From positions 1 to 64,000 of the forward strand of contig NZ_RWIN01000033.1 of NCBI RefSeq assembly GCF_009761815.1: a stretch of DNA of 64,000 nt, in the 5' to 3' direction. A program made the position numbers and the translations under genes. This document shows positions 39,537 to 48,557 of this stretch, piece after piece; the stretch's first letter is position 1; each line of letters begins with the position of its first letter. The notes beneath the pieces were generated by a model. The model saw only the letters and a list, made by a program, of their open reading frames with translations, was not told where the DNA came from and did not search any database. The DNA is from Pseudomonas sp. PB120. GTDB taxonomy: Bacteria > Pseudomonadota > Gammaproteobacteria > Pseudomonadales > Pseudomonadaceae.

Positions 39537-39636
39537 TGTAGGAGCGAGCCTGCTCGCGATGGACGTTAACGATAACGCGTTGTATCTGGATAAACGCGTC
39601 GCTCTCAGGTTTTTCGCGAGCAAGCTCGCTCCTACA
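39537..39636. repeat. REPIN (AGGAGCGAGC type)
   Basis: Inverted pair TGTAGGAGCGAGCCTGCTCG and CGAGCAAGCTCGCTCCTACA with a spacer starting ACGTTAACGATAACGCG; it is in the divergent gap between the TauE gene and xseA. Confidence 0.88.
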
Positions 39637-39680
39637 GGGGATCGTGCATTCGGTTGGAGAATGCCTTTAAACTGCGCCCC

Positions 39681-41060
39681 ATGATTAAAGATCCCTTTGC
39701 AAGACTCGGCCTGGACCGTGAAGTCCTGACTGTCAGCCAGCTCAACGGCCGCGCGCGGGTGTTGCTCGAAGACGTGTTCAGCAACATCTGGGTCGAAGGC
39801 GAAATCTCCAACCTCGCCCGCCCGGCGTCCGGCCATGTGTATTTCACCCTCAAGGACAGCGGCGCCCAGGTCCGTTGCGCACTGTTTCGGCAGAACGCCG
39901 CGCGGGTTCGTCAGGCGCTGAAGGATGGCCTGGCGGTCAAGGTGCGCGGCAAGGTCTCGCTGTTCGAGGGCCGTGGCGACTACCAGTTGATCCTCGACAC
40001 CGTGGAGCCCGCCGGTGACGGCGCGCTGCGCCTGGCGTTCGATGCCCTGAAAGAAAAACTCAGCGCAGAAGGCCTGTTCAGTGCCGAGCGCAAAGTGCCG
40101 CTGCCGGCGCATCCGCAACGCATCGGGATCATCAGCTCGCCCACGGGCGCGGTGATCCGCGACATCATCAGCGTGTTCCGTCGCCGCGCACCGCAAGTGC
40201 AGCTGACGCTGATCCCCACCGCCGTGCAGGGTCGCGAGGCCACCGCGCAGATTGTCCGTGCGCTGAAACTGGCAGACGCCCGTGGTTTCGACGCGCTGAT
40301 CCTGGCCCGTGGCGGCGGCTCGCTCGAAGACCTCTGGTGTTTCAACGAAGAAGCCGTGGCCCGTGCCGTGGATGCCTGCGTGACGCCGATTGTCAGCGCC
40401 GTCGGCCATGAAACCGACGTATCGATCAGCGACTTCGTGGCCGACGTTCGCGCCCCGACACCGTCCGCCGCGGCCGAACTGCTCGCGCCGGATTCGAGCG
40501 ACCTGGTTCGCCGGGTCGAGAGCCTGCATCGACGGCTGGTGATGCGGATCCGCGACCGATTGATGCGGGATCGCTTGCGCCTGGAAGGTATCTCTCGTCG
40601 CCTGCGCCATCCCGGTGAACGACTGCGCCAGCAAGCGCAGCGTCTGGATGACCTGGACATGCGCATGCGCCGCGCCTTCGAACGCAGCCTCAATACCCGG
40701 CGTGAACGGCTGATTCGTCTGGAAACGCGCCTCGCCGGGCAGCATCCGGGACGACAACTGGCCCTGCTGCGCCAGCGCCTCGACAGCCTCGCCGAACGCC
40801 TGCCCCGAGCCATGCGCGAAGGCCTGAAATCCCGTCGCCTGCAATTGCAAAGCCAGGTGCAGACGCTGCAAGTGGTCAGCCCGTTGGCGACTCTTGGCCG
40901 TGGCTACAGCATTCTGCTGGATGAACGCGGCAACGCGATCCGCAGTGCAGAGCAAACCCACACGGGCCAACGCCTGAAAGCCAAGCTGGGTGAAGGCGAA
41001 CTGCACGTTCGGGTCGAAGACAATCACCTGACGCCCGTCACCCTATCTTTACTGGATTGA
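39681..41060 (+). CDS. xseA: Exodeoxyribonuclease VII large subunit
   Basis: Catalytic subunit of the single-strand exonuclease that acts with several XseB subunits. The 459 residues start with an OB-fold (about 1-105, with VFSNIWVEGEISNLARPASGH), then the nuclease core (IGIISSPTGAVIRDI; LARGGGSLEDLWCFNEE; VSAVGHETDVSISDFVAD) and a long Arg-rich coiled coil. ATG 39681 gives the usual N-terminus MIKDPFARLG. xseB is not adjacent. The M23 peptidase gene follows after three bases. Confidence 0.97.
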   Translation: MIKDPFARLGLDREVLTVSQLNGRARVLLEDVFSNIWVEGEISNLARPASGHVYFTLKDSGAQVRCALFRQNAARVRQALKDGLAVKVRGKVSLFEGRGDYQLILDTVEPAGDGALRLAFDALKEKLSAEGLFSAERKVPLPAHPQRIGIISSPTGAVIRDIISVFRRRAPQVQLTLIPTAVQGREATAQIVRALKLADARGFDALILARGGGSLEDLWCFNEEAVARAVDACVTPIVSAVGHETDVSISDFVADVRAPTPSAAAELLAPDSSDLVRRVESLHRRLVMRIRDRLMRDRLRLEGISRRLRHPGERLRQQAQRLDDLDMRMRRAFERSLNTRRERLIRLETRLAGQHPGRQLALLRQRLDSLAERLPRAMREGLKSRRLQLQSQVQTLQVVSPLATLGRGYSILLDERGNAIRSAEQTHTGQRLKAKLGEGELHVRVEDNHLTPVTLSLLD

Positions 41061-41063
41061 TTC

Positions 41064-41885
41064 ATGCCGCGTTTTCTAGCTCCGCTTTTGTTGCTGTGCC
41101 TGACCTTCAACGCCCACGCCGACAGCTACATCACCCGCCTGTTGAACAAACCGGTGCCCGGTGGCGTGGCGGTCGTGGACCTGGGCACTTCCGCTCAGGC
41201 GCCAAAAGCCAGTTATCAGGGCAAACCGGTGCTGGTGGTCAAGGAACAGAGCAACTGGCTGGCGATTGTCGGCGTGCCCTTGACGGTTAAACCGGGGGCC
41301 CAGTCCATCAGCAGCGGCGGCCGTAACCTGAGTTTCACGGTTGGCAACAAAAAGTATCCGGAACAGCGCATCACCTTGAAAAACACGCAACAGGTCAATC
41401 CAGACCCGGAGAATCTCAAGCGCATCGAGCGCGAACTGGCCGAGCAGATTGCCGCCTATCGCACGTTCAGCCCGAATACACCGAGCAACCTGCTGCTGGA
41501 CAAACCGGTCAACGGGCCGTTGTCGAGCAAGTTCGGCGTGCGCCGATTCTTCAATGGTGAAGAGCGCAATCCCCACTCAGGCCTGGATTTCGCCGTGGGC
41601 GCCGGGACGCCGATCAAGACCCCGGCGGCGGGTAAGGTAATTTTGATCGGCAACTACTTCTTCAATGGCAACACGGTGTTTGTCGACCATGGGCAGGGCT
41701 TTATCAGCATGTTTTGCCACATGTCGAAGATTGACGTGAAGGTGGGGCAGCAACTGGCCCGTGGCGGAGTTGTCGGCAAGGTGGGCTCGACTGGTCGTGC
41801 GACCGGGCCGCATATGCACTGGAATATCAGCCTGAATGATGCGCGGGTGGATCCGGCGATTTTTATCGGGGCGTTTCAGCCTTAA
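41064..41885 (+). CDS. M23-family (LytM) metallopeptidase
   Basis: Periplasmic peptidoglycan endopeptidase or amidase activator, 273 residues. A signal peptide (MPRFLAPLLLLCLTFNAHA) is followed by a linker domain and a C-terminal lysostaphin-type domain (about 150-270). Zinc ligands are present: HSGLDF (first His and Asp) and HMHW, with FCHMSKIDVKVGQ. The HxxxD and HxH set is complete, so it is likely active. It begins three bases after xseA and is probably co-transcribed. Confidence 0.9.
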   Translation: MPRFLAPLLLLCLTFNAHADSYITRLLNKPVPGGVAVVDLGTSAQAPKASYQGKPVLVVKEQSNWLAIVGVPLTVKPGAQSISSGGRNLSFTVGNKKYPEQRITLKNTQQVNPDPENLKRIERELAEQIAAYRTFSPNTPSNLLLDKPVNGPLSSKFGVRRFFNGEERNPHSGLDFAVGAGTPIKTPAAGKVILIGNYFFNGNTVFVDHGQGFISMFCHMSKIDVKVGQQLARGGVVGKVGSTGRATGPHMHWNISLNDARVDPAIFIGAFQP

Positions 41886-41908
41886 CCTTTTGTGGGGCTT
41901 ATGGCGCC

Positions 41909-42005
41909 CCATCGCGAGCAGGCTCACTCCCATATTAGATCTTCGTCAAACATTAATTTTGTTTACGACAACAATCCACTGTGGGAGTGAGCCTGCTCGC
42001 GATGG
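41909..42005. repeat. REPIN with shared spacer, copy 1
   Basis: Arms CCATCGCGAGCAGGCTCACT and AGTGAGCCTGCTCGCGATGG. The spacer (containing AATTTTGTTTACGACAACAA) is nearly identical to that of the REPIN at 44541, in the same orientation, so the two are recent copies of one element flanking the leuA region. Confidence 0.88.
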
Positions 42006-42023
42006 CGGCATAACTGACACCGC

Positions 42024-42380
42024 CTATTCCGCCTCCAGATCCTCAATCCCATGGACTTCGCGATCCGCTAAACAGTGCCTGACCCACTCCTGCGTTTCCG
42101 CCGAAAACCCGCTCAACTCCTCTGCCGTGATCAATTCCCGCGCACACAGCCCGAGCAAGTGCGAGCCAGCCTCATGCCGTGAAAACCTGAACACACCAAA
42201 CGCCCAATACAGCTCCTTTTGCCCCGCCTTGAGCAGCTCTTCACTGGCTTCTATCCGGTCATAAGGCTCCAGGGTTTTATCCAGTACCGTTCGTTCGACT
42301 TTTTCCATGATCTGGACACACATCCGCTCATGGGCCACGGGGCGCAACGCGCTGTAGCGCTTCCAGTCCGACTCGTTCAT
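42024..42380 (-). CDS. Hypothetical protein, 118 residues
   Basis: A small acidic, mostly helical soluble protein (MNESDWKRYSALRPVAHERM ... EVHGIEDLEAE) with no signal or membrane segment and no family I recognise. Codon use and length favour a real gene. It points leftward, away from leuA, and ends beside a REPIN. Confidence 0.6.
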   Translation of the reverse strand: MNESDWKRYSALRPVAHERMCVQIMEKVERTVLDKTLEPYDRIEASEELLKAGQKELYWAFGVFRFSRHEAGSHLLGLCARELITAEELSGFSAETQEWVRHCLADREVHGIEDLEAE

Positions 42381-42609
42381 CGCCGACTCCTGCCTGACGG
42401 CCGTCTTGTCTAGGCTTTAAGAATAGCTCTGCTGATGGAACCAACAATTCAAAGTCTTGAATTGCGCACGGTTCAAACCTCGCGCAAACATAAAAACGAT
42501 CGCTATCGAAAAGAGCAATAAAATCTCGATTAAATGGGCTATACGGGTATTCCTCTCAATTTTTTTCGACTGCTTGCCATCCTTTCCCCCCAAGGTTAGG
42601 GTTGAAGGC

Positions 42610-42687
42610 ATGAAAACCTCTCACACCCTCATTCAGCTTCGCCAGCACCGCAGCCTGTGCCTCGTCAGCGCACGACTGCCGGGCTGA
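42610..42687 (+). CDS. Putative leucine-rich leader peptide of leuA
   Basis: A 25-codon ORF beginning MKTSHTLIQLRQHRSLCLV with five Leu codons (7, 10, 16, 18, 23) ends 90 bases before leuA. Purine-rich AAGGTTAGGG lies just upstream as a possible ribosome site. Placement and composition fit a leader peptide whose translation senses charged tRNA-Leu, as in leu operons of other gammaproteobacteria. The wider gap 42381-42609 is AT-rich with no other supported gene. Confidence 0.5.
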   Translation: MKTSHTLIQLRQHRSLCLVSARLPG

Positions 42688-42752
42688 ATTGCGATGCCTC
42701 GCCCCACGCTTTTCCCCAAGAACATTTGATCCACCGGCAGGCCGCCTTTTTT
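42676..42752 (+). promoter_or_regulatory. Candidate leuA attenuator
   Basis: CTGCCGG at the end of the leader ORF (42676-42682) can pair with CCGGCAG (42734-42740), and six T follow at 42747-42752 after a short GCCGCC. A competing stem GGCCG/CGGCC (42740-42744, 42753-42757) would bury the T-run in a loop. Alternative pairings plus a U-tract fit a terminator/antiterminator switch, but the folds are hand-drawn. Confidence 0.42.
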
Positions 42753-42777
42753 CGGCCCACACAATAAGGATTTCCCG

Positions 42778-44457
42778 ATGAGCATGCTCAAAGACCCGTC
42801 TTCGAAATACCGCGCATTCCCGACCATTGATATCCCGGATCGCACCTGGCCATCGAAGACCATCACTGCAGCGCCAATCTGGTGCAGCTCCGACCTTCGT
42901 GACGGCAACCAGTCGCTGATCGAGCCGATGGATGCGGTCAAGAAACTGCGCTTCTGGAAAACCCTGGTGCAGGTCGGCGTGAAAGAAATCGAAGCGTCTT
43001 TCCCGGCCGCCTCGCAAACCGACTTTGACTTCGTGCGCACCTTGATCGAAGGCAACCACATCCCGGACGACACCACCATTCAGGTGCTGACCCAGGGCCG
43101 TGAAGACCTGATCGCGCGTACCTTCGAATCCCTGCGTGGGGCGAAGAAAGCCATCGTTCACCTGTACAACGCCACCTCCCCTTCCTTCCGTCGCATTGTC
43201 TTCAACCAGGACAAGGACGGGATCAAGGAAATCGCCGTGAGCGCGGCCAAGCTGTTCGTCAAATACGCCGCCCAGCAGCCGGAAACCCAGTGGACCTTCG
43301 AGTACTCGCCGGAAACCTTCAGCGCCACCGAACTGGAGTTCGCCAAGGAAGTCTGCGACGCGGTGATCGAAGTCTGGAACCCGACGCCTGAGCACAAGAT
43401 GATCCTCAATTTGCCAGCGACCGTCGAATGCGCCACCCCGAACATCTACGCCGACCAGATCGAATGGTTCGGCCGTCACATCAACCGTCGTGACAGCGTG
43501 ATCATTAGCCTGCACACCCACAACGACCGTGGTACTGGCGTTGCCGCCACCGAGTTGGGTCTGATGGCCGGCGCTGACCGTGTCGAAGGCTGCCTGTTCG
43601 GTAACGGCGAGCGCACCGGTAACGTCGACCTCGTGACCGTGGCACTGAACCTCTACACCCAGGGCGTTCACCCAGAGCTGGACTTCTCCGACATCGACGG
43701 CGTGCGCAAAGTCGTCGAGGAATGCAACCAGATCCAGGTGCATCCACGTCACCCGTATGTCGGCGACCTGGTTCACACCGCGTTCTCCGGCTCCCACCAG
43801 GACGCCATCCGCAAGGGCTTCGCCCAGCAGAAACCGGATGCGTTGTGGGAAGTGCCGTACTTGCCGATCGACCCGGCCGACATCGGTCGCAGCTACGAGG
43901 CAGTGATCCGCGTCAACAGCCAGTCGGGCAAAGGCGGCATCGCTTACCTGCTGGAACAGGAATACGGCATCAACTTGCCGCGTCGCATGCAGATCGAGTT
44001 CAGCCAGGTCGTGCAGCGTGAAACCGATCGCCTGGGGCTGGAAATGACCGCCCAGCAGATCCACGCGCTGCTTCACAGCGAGTACCTGCAGGCCAACACT
44101 CCGTATGCGCTGGTCAGCCATCGCCTGCAGGAAGAAAACGGTCACAGTGCCGTGGAAGTGGAAGTGTCCGGCCAAGGCCAGGGCGAAACCAACCTGCACT
44201 GGCGCGGCAAGGGCAACGGTGCCCTGGAAGCCCTGGTGGCCGGTTTGCCAGTCCCGGTGGAAATCATGGACTACAACGAACACGCCATCGGCGCAGGCAC
44301 CAATGCCAAGGCGGCGGCCTACATTGAGCTGCGCGTGAACGGTGAGCGTGCGGTGCACGGCGTTGGCATCGATGAAAACATCACCACCGCCAGCTTCAAG
44401 GCCCTGTTCAGCGCGCTGAACCGCTCCCTGAGCCAGCCGGAAGCGAAAGCGGCGTAA
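42778..44457 (+). CDS. leuA: 2-isopropylmalate synthase
   Basis: Condenses acetyl-CoA with 2-oxoisovalerate, the committed step of leucine synthesis. The 559-residue long form has the DRE-TIM barrel ([15 protein letters not shown] near residue 38; metal ligands in [10 protein letters not shown]) and a C-terminal allosteric domain (about 440-559, including [19 protein letters not shown]) expected to bind leucine. An AAGGA site precedes the ATG. It is monocistronic with a strong terminator; leuBCD are not nearby. Confidence 0.96.
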   Translation: MSMLKDPSSKYRAFPTIDIPDRTWPSKTITAAPIWCSSDLRDGNQSLIEPMDAVKKLRFWKTLVQVGVKEIEASFPAASQTDFDFVRTLIEGNHIPDDTTIQVLTQGREDLIARTFESLRGAKKAIVHLYNATSPSFRRIVFNQDKDGIKEIAVSAAKLFVKYAAQQPETQWTFEYSPETFSATELEFAKEVCDAVIEVWNPTPEHKMILNLPATVECATPNIYADQIEWFGRHINRRDSVIISLHTHNDRGTGVAATELGLMAGADRVEGCLFGNGERTGNVDLVTVALNLYTQGVHPELDFSDIDGVRKVVEECNQIQVHPRHPYVGDLVHTAFSGSHQDAIRKGFAQQKPDALWEVPYLPIDPADIGRSYEAVIRVNSQSGKGGIAYLLEQEYGINLPRRMQIEFSQVVQRETDRLGLEMTAQQIHALLHSEYLQANTPYALVSHRLQEENGHSAVEVEVSGQGQGETNLHWRGKGNGALEALVAGLPVPVEIMDYNEHAIGAGTNAKAAAYIELRVNGERAVHGVGIDENITTASFKALFSALNRSLSQPEAKAA

Positions 44458-44475
44458 GCGTTCGCTGAAATGCAA

Positions 44476-44508
44476 AAGGCCCCTTGGTGAGAACCTTGGG
44501 GCCTTTTT
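44476..44508 (+). terminator. leuA intrinsic terminator
   Basis: Outer stem AAGGCCCC/GGGGCCTT with an inner GGT/ACC pair, followed by TTTTT, 20 bases past the leuA stop. A-runs on the left could also serve the opposite strand. Confidence 0.9.
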
Positions 44509-44540
44509 GTTTGCCTGCTGTTTTTGCGGTGTTCTTGAAA

Positions 44541-44643
44541 GCCGCATCGCGAGCAGGCTCACTCCCACAGTGGATCTTCGTCGAACACGAATTTTGTTTA
44601 CGACAACAATCCACTGTGGGAGCGAGCCTGCTCGCGATGCGGC
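44541..44643. repeat. REPIN with shared spacer, copy 2
   Basis: Arms GCCGCATCGCGAGCAGGCTC and GCCTGCTCGCGATGCGGC with the same spacer as the REPIN at 41909 (AATTTTGTTTACGACAACAA), differing at only a few bases. Confidence 0.88.
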
Positions 44644-44663
44644 CTTGTCAGGCGGCAAAAATC

Positions 44664-45455
44664 TCAGGTGAACTCGAAAGTATCCGCATCCAGATTCGCT
44701 GGAAACCGCGTGCGATACGCCGCCAGTTCCGCCGCATCCAGCACCACCTGAAACACCCCGTCCGCCTCACCCGCGCTGAGCAACGTCTCACCCTGGAAGT
44801 CCAGCACCTGGCTGTCACCGGTGTAGGCAAAGCCTTTGCCATCGGTGCCAATACGGTTCACCGCGACCACATAGCACAGGTTCTCGATCGCCCGCGCCGG
44901 CAGCAAACGGTTCCAGTGCTGACGCCGTGCGCCCGGCCAGTTGGCGGTGTAGAGAAGCAGGTCAGTGTCCTGGGCATCACGACTCCACACCGGGAAACGC
45001 AGGTCGTAGCAAATCAGCGGCCGTACCCGCCAGCCCTTGAGTTCGAACTGCACCTGCCGCTCGCCCGGGGTGTAGTGGTTGTGTTCGCCGGCCATGCGGA
45101 ACAGATGGCGCTTGTCGTAATGCATGACTTCGCCGTCCGGTCGCGCCCACAACAGGCGATTGCGATGGCTGCCATCAGCGGCCTGGATGATTACGCTGCC
45201 GGTAATGACTGCATTGAGCTTCGCAGCCTGAACCCGCAGCCACTTGCTCGTCGGGCCGTTTTCCGGCTCGGCGAGCGTCTCGGACTCCATGGAGAAACCG
45301 GTGGTGAACATCTCCGGCAGGATGATCAGGTCAGCGCCACGGGCCTGTTCCAGCAATTGCTCGAAATGCTCGAGGTTGGCCTGACGGTCGTGCCACGCCA
45401 GCGTGGTCTGGATCAGTGCGACGTTCAGGTTGGGCAGTGCACTCAGATCACGCAT
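44664..45455 (-). CDS. Carbon-nitrogen hydrolase, omega-amidase type (YafV-like)
   Basis: Nitrilase-superfamily amidase of 263 residues. The catalytic triad is visible: Glu48 (LIILPEMF), Lys115 (HYDKRHLF) and Cys149 (LICYDLRFP). YafV-type enzymes hydrolyse omega-amides such as 2-oxoglutaramate or 2-oxosuccinamate. Its ATG lies 13 bases inside the end of the upstream aminotransferase gene, so the transaminase and the amidase that removes its 2-oxo acid product are coupled. Confidence 0.9.
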   Translation of the reverse strand: MRDLSALPNLNVALIQTTLAWHDRQANLEHFEQLLEQARGADLIILPEMFTTGFSMESETLAEPENGPTSKWLRVQAAKLNAVITGSVIIQAADGSHRNRLLWARPDGEVMHYDKRHLFRMAGEHNHYTPGERQVQFELKGWRVRPLICYDLRFPVWSRDAQDTDLLLYTANWPGARRQHWNRLLPARAIENLCYVVAVNRIGTDGKGFAYTGDSQVLDFQGETLLSAGEADGVFQVVLDAAELAAYRTRFPANLDADTFEFT

Positions 45456-46591
45456 AGTTTTTCCGCTGCTTCACGCAGGGTCTCCTCGCGTTTGGCGAAG
45501 CACAGTCGCACCAGGCGCTGGCCTTCGGGGGGTGTCTGGTAGAAAACGGAAATGGGAATGCTGGCCACGCCGTGTTCGCGGGTCATCCACAGGGCCATGT
45601 CGACGTCGTTGAGGTCAGGGCGGATCTGCGAGTAATCGACCAACTGGAAATAGGTCCCGGTCACGCGGGTAAAACTGAAACGCGAGGGCGCCAGCAAATC
45701 GCAGAACAGGTCACGCTTGGTCTGATAGAACGCTGGCAGCTCTTCCACATGCTCCGGGTGCGCGGCCATGAAATCGGCCAGCGCATATTGCAACGGCGTC
45801 ACGCCGCAGAAACTGACGTATTGGTGGACCTTGCGCAGTTCTGCCGTCAGGGCAGGCGGTGCGACCACATACCCGGTTTTCCAGCCGGTAACGTGGTAAG
45901 TCTTGCCGAACGAACTGACCACAAACGCACGCTGATACAGCTCTTCATGATTCAGTACACTGACGTGAGGTACGCCGTCGAATACCAGGTGTTCATAGAC
46001 TTCGTCGCTGACCAGATAGATGTCGCGGTCGCGAATCAAGTCCGCCAGCTGATCCAGTTCGGCGCGGCTGATCAGCGCCCCACTGGGGTTGTGCGGCGAG
46101 TTGATGACGATCATCCGCGTGCGTGGCGTGATGGCGTCTGCCAGTTTCTGGAAATCGATCGAGAAATCATCCAGCCCGAGCTGCACATGCACGCAGCGAC
46201 CGCCTGCCAGTTCCACCGACGGTTCATAGCTGTCATAGCACGGGTCAAAAACAATCACTTCGTCGCCGCTGTGGATAACGGCCTGGATCGCACAGAAGAT
46301 CGCCTGGGTCGCGCCCGGCGTGATGGTCACTTCGTGGTCAGCGTCGACATGCACACCATAGCTGCGGGCGATCTTCGCCGACACTTGCTGACGCAGCGCC
46401 GGCAGGCCGGTCATCGGCGAATATTGATTATGGCCGTTGGCAACGTGACGACCGACCGCGTCACACAAGGCTTGCGGGGCATCGAAATCAGGGAAGCCCT
46501 GCGACAGATTGAGCGCGCCGGTTTGCGCCGCGAGCTGCGACATCTGAGTGAAGATGGTAATGCCGACATTCGGCAGCTTACTGGTGATCAT
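45443..46591 (-). CDS. PLP-dependent aminotransferase, methionine/glutamine transaminase type (YbdL-like)
   Basis: Fold-type I aminotransferase of 382 residues related to E. coli YbdL and mammalian glutamine transaminase K. Key features: NLSQGFPDF near the N-terminus, NSPHNPSG (substrate-site Asn), SDEVYEHL, and Schiff-base Lys230 in SSFGKTYHVTGWK. It probably transaminates methionine or 4-methylthio-2-oxobutyrate using glutamine. ATG 46591 (MITSKLPNVG) is preferred over the 7-codon extension. Overlaps the omega-amidase gene. Confidence 0.9.
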   Translation of the reverse strand: MITSKLPNVGITIFTQMSQLAAQTGALNLSQGFPDFDAPQALCDAVGRHVANGHNQYSPMTGLPALRQQVSAKIARSYGVHVDADHEVTITPGATQAIFCAIQAVIHSGDEVIVFDPCYDSYEPSVELAGGRCVHVQLGLDDFSIDFQKLADAITPRTRMIVINSPHNPSGALISRAELDQLADLIRDRDIYLVSDEVYEHLVFDGVPHVSVLNHEELYQRAFVVSSFGKTYHVTGWKTGYVVAPPALTAELRKVHQYVSFCGVTPLQYALADFMAAHPEHVEELPAFYQTKRDLFCDLLAPSRFSFTRVTGTYFQLVDYSQIRPDLNDVDMALWMTREHGVASIPISVFYQTPPEGQRLVRLCFAKREETLREAAEKLCVI

Positions 46592-46670
46592 CAATGAATC
46601 CCTGCTCTGCACCCGGCTCTAACGGCGGCGCGGGAGAGCCCGAGAATAGCCCATACGGCGCCCATAAAAA

Positions 46671-46692
46671 AAGGGCGCCAATGGGCGCCCTT
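46671..46692 (-). terminator. Terminator, leftward, beyond der
   Basis: A perfect 9-bp stem (AAGGGCGCC/GGCGCCCTT, loop AATG) followed leftward by a run of seven T. It lies 190 bases beyond der, on the far side of a REPIN, just before the aminotransferase start; it should isolate the two units. Confidence 0.78.
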
Positions 46693-46716
46693 CTCTTAAA
46701 CCATTCACTGCATAAC

Positions 46717-46848
46717 CTGTGGCGAGGGAGCTTGCTCCCGCTGGACCGCGAAGCGGTCCCATTATTAACCGAGATCGTTCGGGTAGAACGGGGCGGCTGG
46801 GTTTGCGACTGCTGCGCAGTCGAGCGGGAGCAAGCTCCCTCGCCACAG
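46717..46848. repeat. REPIN, 'GGCGAGGGAGC' type
   Basis: Inverted pair CTGTGGCGAGGGAGCTTGCT and AGCAAGCTCCCTCGCCACAG, third copy of this class (others at 12994 and 23091). Between it and der a further GCCCAC/GTGGGC hairpin with an A-rich loop is present. Confidence 0.88.
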
Positions 46849-46879
46849 AAGCCCACATAAAAAAGTGGGCAGCTGCGAA

Positions 46880-48349
46880 TCAACGCTTGTCGCGGCGCTT
46901 CTTGTCGGCTTTCTTGTGGTGCGACATCAAGCGACGCTTCTTGTTGACCTGACGGTCGGTGAGCGAGTTCTTGTTGCCTTCATACGGGTTCTCGCCGCCC
47001 TTGAACTCAATGCGGATCGGCGTACCAACCAGCTTGAGCACACGACGGTAAGTGTTTTCCAGGTAACGCACGTAAGACTTCGGCACCTTCTCGATCTGGT
47101 TACCGTGAATCACGATAATCGGCGGGTTCGCGCCACCCAAGTGCGCATAACGCAGCTTGATCCGACGGTTGTTGACCATCGGCGGTGCGTGCTCGCCAAC
47201 CGCATCTTCCAGGATCTGGGTCAGGCGGTTCGTCGGCCAGCGGGTGACCGCGGACTTGAACGAATTCTGTACGGAAGCGTAGAGGTTACCCACGCCAGTG
47301 CCGTGCAGCGCCGAGATGAAGTGGATGTCGGCGTAGTCAACGAAGAACAGGCGACGTTGCAGCTCGACCTTCACGAAGTCACGCTCGCTCGGCGTCATGC
47401 CGTCCCACTTGTTGATCGCGATGACCAGTGCACGACCCGACTCAATGGCAAAGCCCAGCAGGTTGAGGTCGTGGTCCACCACGCCTTCGCGGGCGTCCAT
47501 CACAAAGATCACCACGTTGGCGTCTTTGATCGCTTGCAGGGTTTTGACCACGGAGAACTTTTCAACTTCCTCGTGGATCTTGCCGCGCTTGCGCACACCG
47601 GCGGTGTCGATCAGCGTGTACTTCTCGTCGTTACGCTCGAACGGGATGTAGATACTGTCGCGGGTAGTGCCGGGTTGGTCATACACGATCACCCGGTCTT
47701 CGCCGAGCATGCGGTTGACCAGGGTCGACTTGCCCACGTTCGGACGACCGATGATGGCGATCTTGATCCCGTCTTTTTCGCTTGGGCCAGGAATGCGCTT
47801 GGCTTCCTCACCTTCGGCAACGATCTCTTCTTCGCCGTCTTCCGGCTCTTCTTCGTCTTTCGGGAAGTCGCTCAGGGCGATTTCCAGCATCTGGGTGATG
47901 CCACGGCCGTGAGCACCGGCGATCGGGATCGCGTGGCCCATGCCCAACGGGGCGAATTCAGCGCGGGCCATTTCCGGGTCGATGTTGTCGACCTTGTTGG
48001 CCACTACGTAAGAACGCTTGTTACGTTTGCGCAAATGCTCGGCGATCATCTGGTCGGCGGCGGTGAAACCGGCCTTGGCATCTACCAGGAACAGAACGAC
48101 ATCGGCTTCTTCAATGGCCAGCAGCGACTGCTCGGCCATTTTTTCGTCCATACCGTGCTCGTCACCGGAGATACCGCCGGTGTCGACCAGAATGTAGGAA
48201 CGCCCTTGCCACTTGGCCTCACCGTATTGGCGATCACGGGTCAGACCGGACAAGTCGCCGACGATAGCGTCGCGAGTCCTGGTCAGGCGGTTGAACAAGG
48301 TGGACTTGCCGACGTTCGGTCGACCCACCAGGGCGATTACGGGAACCAT
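46880..48349 (-). CDS. der: GTPase Der (EngA)
   Basis: Essential double-GTPase for 50S subunit maturation, 489 residues. Two G domains are plain: [15 protein letters not shown] (about 6-20) and [16 protein letters not shown], each with its switch and NKxD ([16 protein letters not shown]), separated by an acidic linker ([12 protein letters not shown]), followed by a KH-like C-domain and a basic tail ([10 protein letters not shown]). ATG 48349 fits the family; a 4-codon extension is rejected. Confidence 0.97.
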   Translation of the reverse strand: MVPVIALVGRPNVGKSTLFNRLTRTRDAIVGDLSGLTRDRQYGEAKWQGRSYILVDTGGISGDEHGMDEKMAEQSLLAIEEADVVLFLVDAKAGFTAADQMIAEHLRKRNKRSYVVANKVDNIDPEMARAEFAPLGMGHAIPIAGAHGRGITQMLEIALSDFPKDEEEPEDGEEEIVAEGEEAKRIPGPSEKDGIKIAIIGRPNVGKSTLVNRMLGEDRVIVYDQPGTTRDSIYIPFERNDEKYTLIDTAGVRKRGKIHEEVEKFSVVKTLQAIKDANVVIFVMDAREGVVDHDLNLLGFAIESGRALVIAINKWDGMTPSERDFVKVELQRRLFFVDYADIHFISALHGTGVGNLYASVQNSFKSAVTRWPTNRLTQILEDAVGEHAPPMVNNRRIKLRYAHLGGANPPIIVIHGNQIEKVPKSYVRYLENTYRRVLKLVGTPIRIEFKGGENPYEGNKNSLTDRQVNKKRRLMSHHKKADKKRRDKR

Positions 48350-48384
48350 GCGGCTCTCCACTTCGTTATTTCAGAAAATACAAA

Positions 48385-48405
48385 AGCCGCTGCGAGGCAG
48401 CGGCT
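48385..48405 (-). terminator. Terminator between bamB and der
   Basis: A 9-bp stem AGCCGCTGC/GCAGCGGCT with a GAG loop is followed leftward by TTTTGTATTTT. It may separate der transcription from the upstream bamB-hisS-ispG run, at least partly. Confidence 0.72.
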
Positions 48406-48435
48406 GGTGCTCGGGACCATCCCAGGGCACGTACC

Positions 48436-48536
48436 TGTAGGAGCGAGCCCGGCTCGCGAAAAACGCATGGACACCGCGTTTATCCAGGAAGCCACCGTTT
48501 TCGTTGGCGACCATCGCGAGCATGCTCGCTCCTACA
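48436..48536. repeat. REPIN (AGGAGCGAGC type)
   Basis: Arms TGTAGGAGCGAGCCCGGCTC and GCGAGCATGCTCGCTCCTAC. The spacer holds GCGTTTATCCAG, read in the opposite sense to the similar piece in the 39537 copy, so this copy is inverted relative to it. Confidence 0.85.
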
Positions 48537-48557
48537 GTTAAAACCCAAGCATAGTCG

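Noticed and set aside
38730..41027. Single 765-codon leftward frame spanning the TauE region and xseA
   Set aside because: Only the last 260 codons resemble a protein family (TauE/SafE). The rest is antisense to xseA and runs through a REPIN.
42417..42611. 64-residue leftward ORF with one hydrophobic segment upstream of leuA
   Set aside because: It overlaps the leuA leader region on the opposite strand, lacks a clear ribosome site and has no family resemblance; kept as a low-probability alternative only.
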